Of a DNA stretch of 64,000 nt, positions 57,729 through 64,000 are shown piece by piece. Both the position numbers and the translations under genes were made by a program. The stretch lies in assembly GCF_017498545.1 (NCBI RefSeq), contig NZ_CP071793.1, positions 6,895,001-6,959,000 of the forward strand, in the 5' to 3' direction. The DNA comes from Sulfidibacter corallicola (GTDB lineage Bacteria > Acidobacteriota > Holophagae > Acanthopleuribacterales > Acanthopleuribacteraceae). The notes beneath the pieces were generated by a model. It was given only the letters and a program-made list of their open reading frames with translations, had not been told where the DNA came from and did no database searches. Each line of letters begins with the position of its first letter. Position 1 is the first letter of the stretch.

Positions 57729-60700
57729 ATGAAAACCTGCAAAGCCCCGCTCGGGGCTCTGATTCTTCTCATGTTTTTCGTTTCCGGAAGCCTTTTCTCC
57801 CTAAGTGCTCGAGAAAAGCAGGTCCGCTTTGAGCGGATTTCCGTGGCCCACGGGTTGGCCCAGGGCTCCGTGTACGAAATCATGCAGGACCGCCATGGGT
57901 TCCTGTGGTTTTCTACGACCGAAGGTCTCTCGCGTTACGACGGTTATCGCTTCAAGACCTACCGTCACGACCAGACGGTGGCGACTTCCATTTCCAGCAA
58001 CACCATTTACGCCCTGTTCGAGGATGGCGACGGCATTTTGTGGTTGGGCACCTCCAACGGCGGGCTCTGTCGCTTCGATCCGGGCCTGGAAACGGCCAAG
58101 ACCTATCGCAACCAACCGGATGTCGAAGACAGTTTGAGTTTCGACACCGTGGCCGATGTTCACGAAGACAGCCAGGGGCGCCTGTGGATCGCGACCTTCG
58201 GCGGCGGCCTCAATCTGTTCGACCGCGAACGCGAGCGTTTCACGGCGTTCCGTCACAAGGAAGACGACCCCACCAGTATCAGCAGTAACCAGGCATACGT
58301 GATTTTCGAGGATCGTCGCGGCCGCCTCTGGGTCGGTACCAAGAACGGGCTCAACCTGATGGATCCGGTTTCGGGTACCTTTCAATCCTTTCACGCCACG
58401 GGTGAGCCGACCGATCTGAGCAACGGCAACATCAAGGATTTGATGGCCGCCCCCGGCGATCGCCTGTGGGTGGGTACCTACGGCGGCGGCCTCAACCTGT
58501 TCGATCCCGCCACCGGCAAGGTGGTCGAGGTCTATCGCCACGAGCGGGACGACCCCAATTCGCTGTCTCACGATCATATCTGGACGCTGCAGCCCACCGA
58601 CGAGGGCCACCTCTGGGTCGGCACCGGCAAGGGCGGTGTGAGCCTGTTCGATCCCGAGATGGGGCGGTTCCGCAGTTATCGCCATGACCCGAAGGATTCG
58701 GCCAGCCTGTCGCACGACAACGTCATGGAAATCTACGAGGATCGAACCGGAACCCTGTGGTTCGGTACCTTCGGCGGCGGCGTCAACAAGTTGACCCGCG
58801 CCTCGCGCCAGTTCTCGACGTACCGGCATCGGGAAGACAGTGCCAACAGCCTGAGCAGCGACAACGTGACCGCGATTTGGGAAGACCCTTTGGGCGATCT
58901 CTGGATCGGCACGCGCGGCGGGCTCAATCGCTACGTGGAGCGCGAGGACCGCTACGAACGTTTTTCGCATCAGGCAGGTGATCGCTCGAGCCTCAGTTCC
59001 AACGACGTGACCTGCCTGCTGATTTCCCGCGACGGCGTCGTGTGGGTCGGCACCAAGGACGCCGGGCTGAATCGGTTCAATCGCAGGGAAAAGAATTTCA
59101 CGCGCTATCAACCGGATCCGGACGGGCACGATCATTTGAGTCATGCCTACGTGCGCAGTCTCTACGAGGACCGGCTCGGCAACCTGTGGGTCGGCACCTG
59201 GGGCGGCGGTTTGAATCGGTTCGACCGCGAGACCGGCAGATGCACCCACTACAAACACGAACAGAGCGACGAAGGGGCCATCAGTTTCGGCGAAGTGTCC
59301 GTGATGTTCGAGGACCGCAAAGGACGCCTCTGGGTCGGTACCCAAAACGGGCTCAATTTGCTGGATCGCAGGACGGGACGGTTTACCCGCATTTTGCGGA
59401 ACATCAACAATCCCAATACGATCAGTCACAATTTCGTGACCTCGATCTTGGAGGACCGAACCGGGCAACTGTGGATCGGGACCCAGGAGGGGCTCAACCG
59501 GATGACCTATTTTTCCGAGGACAGTCCGGCGCGCACCAAATTTCGCAGTTTCGGGTTCCGCGACGGTTTGGAGACCGAATCGATCACCGGCCTGTTGGAA
59601 GACGATCGCGGCATGATCTGGATTTCCACCTTGAAGGGGCTGGCCCGCTTCGATCCCATCGGGGAAACCTTCAAAATGTGGGATTCCCGCGACGGGACCC
59701 AACTCAACGGTTACCGCCACGGCGCCAATCACAAGAACAAGGAAGGGTACCTGTTCTTCGGCGGCTTCCAGGGCATCACGACCTTCCATCCCGGGGACCT
59801 GCAGGGCGATCCCTTTCCTCCGCAAATCGCGTTGACCTCGCTGTCGATCTTGAACGAGCCGGTACTGGCGCGTGGCCTGGATCCGGATTCGCCGTTGGAC
59901 AAGCCCTTGCGCGAAGCGGGCCGCCTGAAATTGAGTCATCGCGACTACGTGTTTTCGGTGGAGTTCGCGGCGCTCCACTTCGCGGACCCGAGCAGCAATC
60001 GCTACAAGTACATGCTCGAAGGGTTGGATCACGACTGGGTCGAGGTGGGCGCGGACAAGCGATTTGCGACCTACACGAAGCTCGCCGCCGGTAACTACAC
60101 CTTCCGCGTTCGGGCGTCCAACAAGGACGGCGTTTGGTCTTCGAACGAGCGGGTGCTGAACCTGCGGGTGATGCCGGCGCCCTGGCAGACCTGGTGGGCT
60201 TATTCCCTCTATGCGTTGCTGCTGGTCGCCGTGGTCTACAGCTACGTGCGCGCCCAGCGCAAGAAGTTGGTCTACGAGCGCTCCATCGTCAACCGGCTCA
60301 AGCATGTAGACAAATTGAAGAACCAGTTCCTGGCGAATACCTCTCACGAGCTGCGCACCCCGCTCAACGGGATCATCGGCCTGGCCGAATCACTGATCGA
60401 CGGTGCGACCGGCCACCTGCCGCAACCCACGGTGCACAACCTGGGCATGATCGTTTCCAGCGGGAAACGCCTGAGCAATCTGGTCAACGACATTCTGGAT
60501 TTTTCCAAACTCTCCACGAACCGGCTGCAGTTGCGTCGTTCGCCGGTGAACCTGCGCGTCGTGAGCGAATCGGTGTTGGCGCTGACCCATCCGCTGGTGG
60601 GCAAGAAACCGGTGGCGTTGCTGAACGAGATTTCGGAAGAGGTGCCGCTGGTGTTCGTGGACGAGGATCGCGTACAGCAGATTCTCTACAACCTGGTAGG

Positions 60701-62954
60701 CAACGCGGTGAAATTTACGTCCAAGGGTCAGGTCGTGCTCGAGGCCGAAAAGGTGGACGACAACTTCCTGCGGATTACGATCAGCGATACGGGCATCGGC
60801 ATCGCCCCCAGCAAACACGAGCGGATCTTCGAGTCATTTGCCCAGGCGGACGGTTCCACGGCGCGGGAACACGGCGGGACCGGCCTCGGTCTGGCGGTCA
60901 CCCGGCAACTGGTGGAACTGCACGGCGGCAAGATTTGGGTGGAATCGGAACTCGGCGAGGGCGCCACCTTCTCGTTCACGCTGCCGCTGGCCGAGGCGGA
61001 TGCCAAACCGCGCAGCCGCCGGGACGATCCGGTGTCCCACACGAATGTCGCCGATCTGGCCGATGTCATGGCGTTGTCTTCGTCCGAAGCCCCCGTGGAG
61101 ACCGGCGAAGAACCGGTGGCCATGCCGCCCTCGCTGAGCGGCAATCGTTTCAAGGTGCTGATCGTCGACGACGAGGCGGTCAATCGCCAGGTCTTGGTCA
61201 ACCACCTGTCGCTGCACCATTACGAAGTCAGCCAGGCCGCCGATGGTCCCGAGGCGCTGGAAATCCTCCAGGGCAACCAGGACATCGATCTGGTGCTGCT
61301 GGACATCATGATGCCGCGCATGTCCGGTTACGAAGTCTGCCGGAAAATACGGGCCGACCATCCGGTGCAGGATTTGCCGATTCTGTTCCTGACCGCCAAA
61401 AACCAGGTGGACGATCTGGTAAGCGGTTTCAACTGCGGCGCCAACGATTACATCACCAAGCCGATATCCAAGAACGAGCTGCTTTCCCGCGTGCGCACCC
61501 ATCTCCAATTGTTGGATATCAACCGGCATCTGGAACGGAAGGTGTCGGAACGCACGACCCAGCTCCACGAAAAGAACATGGTGCTGGCAACCCAGAACGA
61601 GGAACTCCAGACCATCGATCAGATCGTCAAGGCCATCAACCGCGAGCACGTGTTGGATCAGGTCTTGGAGGTCATGCTGGAGCAGGGACTGATCCTGTTC
61701 CCGCAGGCCGAGAAAGGCGTGATCCTCCTGTGGAATCAACAGCTCGGCGTGTTCGAGTTCGTGGCCGCCAACGGTCACGATCTGGCCAAGTTGCGCTCCA
61801 AGACCTTCGTGTACGACGAGCTGGTACAGATCTACAGCGAGGGGACGGAGGAACTGGAGTCCGGCATCTACGTGGTGCGCCATTTCAACATGATCCACGA
61901 CGAAAAGGAGTTCGGGGATCAACTGCTTCCCAAGTCGATTCTGTCGATGGCGCTCTTCCTCGACAGCCGCTTGGAGGGGATCCTGGTGCTGGAAAATCAC
62001 AGCGATCCCGAGGCGTTCGAACAATCCGACAGTGCCAAGCTGGCGCGTTTCCGCGAGCACGCCATCACCGCCGTCGCCAAGGCGGCCAGCCTCAAGCGTC
62101 TGAGGGACAAGCACGAAGCGTTGCAGCGGGCCCAGAAACAGATGGTGATGCAGGAGAAGATGGCGTCACTGGGTACCCTGACGGCCGGCATCGCCCATGA
62201 AATCAAGAATCCGCTCAACTTCATCAACAATTTCGCGGGGTTGACCCTCGACCTGAGCAAGGACCTGCGCGAGCAGGTGAGCTCGTTGCGCGGCAAGTTG
62301 TTGGAAGGGGAGAACTACGAGTACGTGGAGAACTGTCTCGAGGATTTGGAGCAGAACGCGGGCGTGATCGACAAGCACGGCAAGCGTGCCGACTCGATCG
62401 TGGGCAGCATGATGGAGCTGGCCCGCGGCAGCACGGGTCGGCGGTACCCGATCAATATCAACGGGTTGATCGAGGAGTACGCGACCCTGGCCTATCACAG
62501 CATGCGGGCCAAGGACAATTCGATCGTGGTCGAGTTCCAGCACGATTTCGACGAGACGATCGAGAAAATCAAGGTGGTTCCCCAGAGCCTGAGCCGGGTG
62601 ATCATCAACCTGGTCAACAATGCGATCGATGCGATGGAAGAAAAGAAACACGCCAATTCCGACACCTTTACCCCCCTGATCCGGATTCAGACCCGCAATC
62701 TCGAGAACGAGCTCGAGATTCGGTTCCGGGACAACGGCTGCGGCATCGAGTCCAACAATCTGGAGCACATTTTCAACCCGTTCTTCACCACCAAGGACAG
62801 CGGCAGCGGCAACGTCGGGCTGGGACTGGCGATCAGCTACGACATCGTGGTCCAGGAACACGACGGTGGCTTGCGGGTCGAGTCTCGACAGGATCACTTT
62901 ACGGAGGTGATCATCACCCTCCCGAAGGAGCAGCAACCCGTTCCCGCGGGGTGA
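57729..62954 (+). CDS. Giant hybrid sensor: propeller-Y_Y_Y-HK-REC-GAF-HK
   Basis: A 1,741-residue two-component sensor. After a signal or anchor sequence (LGALILLMFFVSGSLFSLSA) the outer part is a large beta-propeller of about 14 Reg_prop-type blades (DRxGxLWxGTxxGGLNxFD repeats, about 30-690) and a Y_Y_Y domain (YMLEGLDHDWVEVG...GNYTFRVRASN). One membrane helix follows near 818-843. Inside are a first kinase core (His873 in NTSHELRTPLNG; ATPase NLVGNAVKFT, GTGLGLAV), a receiver domain (Asp1192 in LLDIMMPRMSG), a GAF-like region (about 1300-1440) and a second, complete kinase core (His1490 in GIAHEIKNPLN; NLVNNAIDAM, GLGLAISYD). Propeller hybrids usually sense polysaccharide breakdown products. 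The start is chosen by the signal peptide; ATG 57663 is an alternative. Confidence 0.92.
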   Translation: MKTCKAPLGALILLMFFVSGSLFSLSAREKQVRFERISVAHGLAQGSVYEIMQDRHGFLWFSTTEGLSRYDGYRFKTYRHDQTVATSISSNTIYALFEDGDGILWLGTSNGGLCRFDPGLETAKTYRNQPDVEDSLSFDTVADVHEDSQGRLWIATFGGGLNLFDRERERFTAFRHKEDDPTSISSNQAYVIFEDRRGRLWVGTKNGLNLMDPVSGTFQSFHATGEPTDLSNGNIKDLMAAPGDRLWVGTYGGGLNLFDPATGKVVEVYRHERDDPNSLSHDHIWTLQPTDEGHLWVGTGKGGVSLFDPEMGRFRSYRHDPKDSASLSHDNVMEIYEDRTGTLWFGTFGGGVNKLTRASRQFSTYRHREDSANSLSSDNVTAIWEDPLGDLWIGTRGGLNRYVEREDRYERFSHQAGDRSSLSSNDVTCLLISRDGVVWVGTKDAGLNRFNRREKNFTRYQPDPDGHDHLSHAYVRSLYEDRLGNLWVGTWGGGLNRFDRETGRCTHYKHEQSDEGAISFGEVSVMFEDRKGRLWVGTQNGLNLLDRRTGRFTRILRNINNPNTISHNFVTSILEDRTGQLWIGTQEGLNRMTYFSEDSPARTKFRSFGFRDGLETESITGLLEDDRGMIWISTLKGLARFDPIGETFKMWDSRDGTQLNGYRHGANHKNKEGYLFFGGFQGITTFHPGDLQGDPFPPQIALTSLSILNEPVLARGLDPDSPLDKPLREAGRLKLSHRDYVFSVEFAALHFADPSSNRYKYMLEGLDHDWVEVGADKRFATYTKLAAGNYTFRVRASNKDGVWSSNERVLNLRVMPAPWQTWWAYSLYALLLVAVVYSYVRAQRKKLVYERSIVNRLKHVDKLKNQFLANTSHELRTPLNGIIGLAESLIDGATGHLPQPTVHNLGMIVSSGKRLSNLVNDILDFSKLSTNRLQLRRSPVNLRVVSESVLALTHPLVGKKPVALLNEISEEVPLVFVDEDRVQQILYNLVGNAVKFTSKGQVVLEAEKVDDNFLRITISDTGIGIAPSKHERIFESFAQADGSTAREHGGTGLGLAVTRQLVELHGGKIWVESELGEGATFSFTLPLAEADAKPRSRRDDPVSHTNVADLADVMALSSSEAPVETGEEPVAMPPSLSGNRFKVLIVDDEAVNRQVLVNHLSLHHYEVSQAADGPEALEILQGNQDIDLVLLDIMMPRMSGYEVCRKIRADHPVQDLPILFLTAKNQVDDLVSGFNCGANDYITKPISKNELLSRVRTHLQLLDINRHLERKVSERTTQLHEKNMVLATQNEELQTIDQIVKAINREHVLDQVLEVMLEQGLILFPQAEKGVILLWNQQLGVFEFVAANGHDLAKLRSKTFVYDELVQIYSEGTEELESGIYVVRHFNMIHDEKEFGDQLLPKSILSMALFLDSRLEGILVLENHSDPEAFEQSDSAKLARFREHAITAVAKAASLKRLRDKHEALQRAQKQMVMQEKMASLGTLTAGIAHEIKNPLNFINNFAGLTLDLSKDLREQVSSLRGKLLEGENYEYVENCLEDLEQNAGVIDKHGKRADSIVGSMMELARGSTGRRYPININGLIEEYATLAYHSMRAKDNSIVVEFQHDFDETIEKIKVVPQSLSRVIINLVNNAIDAMEEKKHANSDTFTPLIRIQTRNLENELEIRFRDNGCGIESNNLEHIFNPFFTTKDSGSGNVGLGLAISYDIVVQEHDGGLRVESRQDHFTEVIITLPKEQQPVPAG

Positions 62955-63149
62955 AGCGCTCTCTTGAAAACGAATCTGCTTGGCGTTCCCGAAGGTCGCG
63001 AAGTTCGTCGGGCCCGAACTTCGGCCGGGGTTGGACCCGGGTCGATCGACAGGAACGCGTTGGCGCGCGTCGCGGAAAGCGTTTGATTCGCCAAATTTTC
63101 GAGGCGGCGTTGCGGGTGGTCCAAGTCCGCGGTAGCCAGGTTCCCCGTT
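62955..63149. repeat. Short intergenic region with degenerate repeat remnant
   Basis: The stretch 62960-63030 (CTCTTGAAAACGAATCTGCTT, GCGTTCCCGAAGGTCGCGAAGTTCGTCGGGCCC) resembles the left end of the composite repeats at 30496 and 51412 but lacks an intact GTAGG palindrome. It separates the convergent sensor and glycosyltransferase genes. No terminator is obvious. Confidence 0.45.
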
Positions 63150-64000
63150 TCAAGGATGATCGAAAAGCTGGGCAGGGTCTTCTTCCCTTGCGTGCGATTC
63201 GGCATCCGCCGTCTCCCTGACCTGGTAGTTGGGGGTATCGTACCGGTTGAACAACCACCGGGCGATCATGGCCCAAACGAATCCCGCACCTTGGAACTTT
63301 TCTCCCAGCCAGAAGAGAAGGTAATGACTTTTGTTGGGGAACCGGTGGAGCACGAAGGGTCCGACGGCCTTGTGCCACAGGGCGGTGAACCAGCGGGCAC
63401 CGCGACCCGTGTCGCCCCGGCCCCACATCAGGCTGTCGTGTGCGGTGGTATCGGTTTGGGCCGATCGAAAGGCCCGGTACAACATGAAAATCCCGATCCC
63501 GCGACTGAATTGTCGGCGGCAGTAGGCCGCCGCGCTCAGGTGGCTGTGGTGGGTGACCGGGCTGGGTACCCAAATCAACTTGGCGCCCATGATGCGCGAA
63601 CGCCAAACCAGTTCCCAATCCTGGGAGACCCGAAACATCTCGTTGAACACGTACCCGTCGCGTTTCTGGCACTGTGCGATCCAGGCGTGGGTGAACACCA
63701 GGTTCCCACCTGCACCCACCTGGCCGCAATCGAGCTGTTCGGCTTCCGGGTAATGGTTGAGCGCTCTGCGGGCCGACAAAAAGGGATCCATCTCGATATA
63801 GGTGCCGCCGGCGCCGTCGGCGTCGTGGCGTTGAATGGCGCCAACCATGGTGGCCAGCCAATTCGGGGGCGGTTCGCAGTCATCGTCCAAAAACGCCAGG
63901 TAGGTTCCGCGCGCCTGACGGATGCCCTGGTTGCGGGCCCAGGCCGGGCCACGCCCTTCACCGTCGACGACCGGAATCACTTGAAGCGGTCTCAGGGTTT
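63150..64000 (-). CDS. Family 2 glycosyltransferase, 5' end beyond window
   Basis: At least 283 residues of a GT-A fold glycosyltransferase; the frame is open to the window edge, so the start lies beyond 64000. Visible motifs are GRGPAWARNQGIRQARGTYLAFLDDDCEPPPNW, with the DDD metal and nucleotide-sugar motif, then GAGGTYIEMD and the acceptor-loop region WELVWRSRIMGAKLIWVPSPVTHHSH. The C-terminal part has hydrophobic stretches (HYLLFWLGEKF, VWAMIARWLF) that may associate with the membrane. It is probably involved in surface polysaccharide or glycolipid synthesis. The donor and acceptor are unknown. Confidence 0.88.
   Translation of the reverse strand, partial: TLRPLQVIPVVDGEGRGPAWARNQGIRQARGTYLAFLDDDCEPPPNWLATMVGAIQRHDADGAGGTYIEMDPFLSARRALNHYPEAEQLDCGQVGAGGNLVFTHAWIAQCQKRDGYVFNEMFRVSQDWELVWRSRIMGAKLIWVPSPVTHHSHLSAAAYCRRQFSRGIGIFMLYRAFRSAQTDTTAHDSLMWGRGDTGRGARWFTALWHKAVGPFVLHRFPNKSHYLLFWLGEKFQGAGFVWAMIARWLFNRYDTPNYQVRETADAESHAREEDPAQLFDHP

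Overview
The window is high-G+C bacterial chromosome with long signalling proteins, large secreted peptidases, type IV pilus motor ATPases, a futalosine-route menaquinone gene and a giant lipopeptide-type megasynthase. This gene content fits a large-genome Acidobacteriota (Holophagae/Acanthopleuribacter-like) or, less likely, a myxobacterium-like organism. The assignment rests on content only; no rRNA or tRNA gene is present.

Region 1 (1-17.3 kb, minus strand) is part of a hybrid NRPS-PKS cluster. A 4,993-residue protein starts with a fatty acyl-AMP ligase and carries the order FAAL-ACP-C-A-PCP-C-PCP-C-A-PCP-KS-AT-KR-ACP. Its stop codon overlaps the start of a second NRPS that runs off the left edge. 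An acidic C-terminal tail and a TubC-like N-terminal domain look like a matched docking pair. Region 2 (17.3-22.1 kb) holds a membrane hybrid histidine kinase and ribD.

Region 3 (22.7-30.5 kb) is a LitR/CarH-type MerR regulator, apparently without the cobalamin ligand, divergent from a seven-gene translationally coupled membrane-lipid operon: desaturase, FAD amine oxidase-like protein, DUF1365, two cyclopropane-synthase-type methyltransferases, a small membrane protein and a DUF1295 protein. Region 4 (31.0-33.4 kb) is mqnC followed directly by an unusual radical SAM gene.

Region 5 (33.4-36.3 kb) contains an intact IS1182-like element inside a repeat array. Then come a small membrane protein, a Ser/Thr kinase with EF-hand-like and LRR segments, two overlapping PilT-type ATPase genes, a 1.3 kb gene-free stretch with strong hairpins, an M6 metalloprotease, an M14 carboxypeptidase and an AraC regulator. 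Region 6 (50.4-64 kb) has a 217-bp inverted repeat around a decayed GxxExxY gene, a long PLP enzyme divergent from an FMN hydroxy-acid oxidase, a second Ser/Thr kinase, a 1,741-residue sensor with two kinase cores, and a partial family 2 glycosyltransferase.

The most unusual signal is a dispersed intergenic repeat family. Each unit has fixed flanks (GTTCCCGCAT upstream, GTAGG just before and TCGAAG just after a palindrome), but the palindrome itself differs between copies with both arms changing together. Units occur singly and in three tandem arrays with a period of exactly 149 bp; the IS has inserted into the tip of one palindrome.
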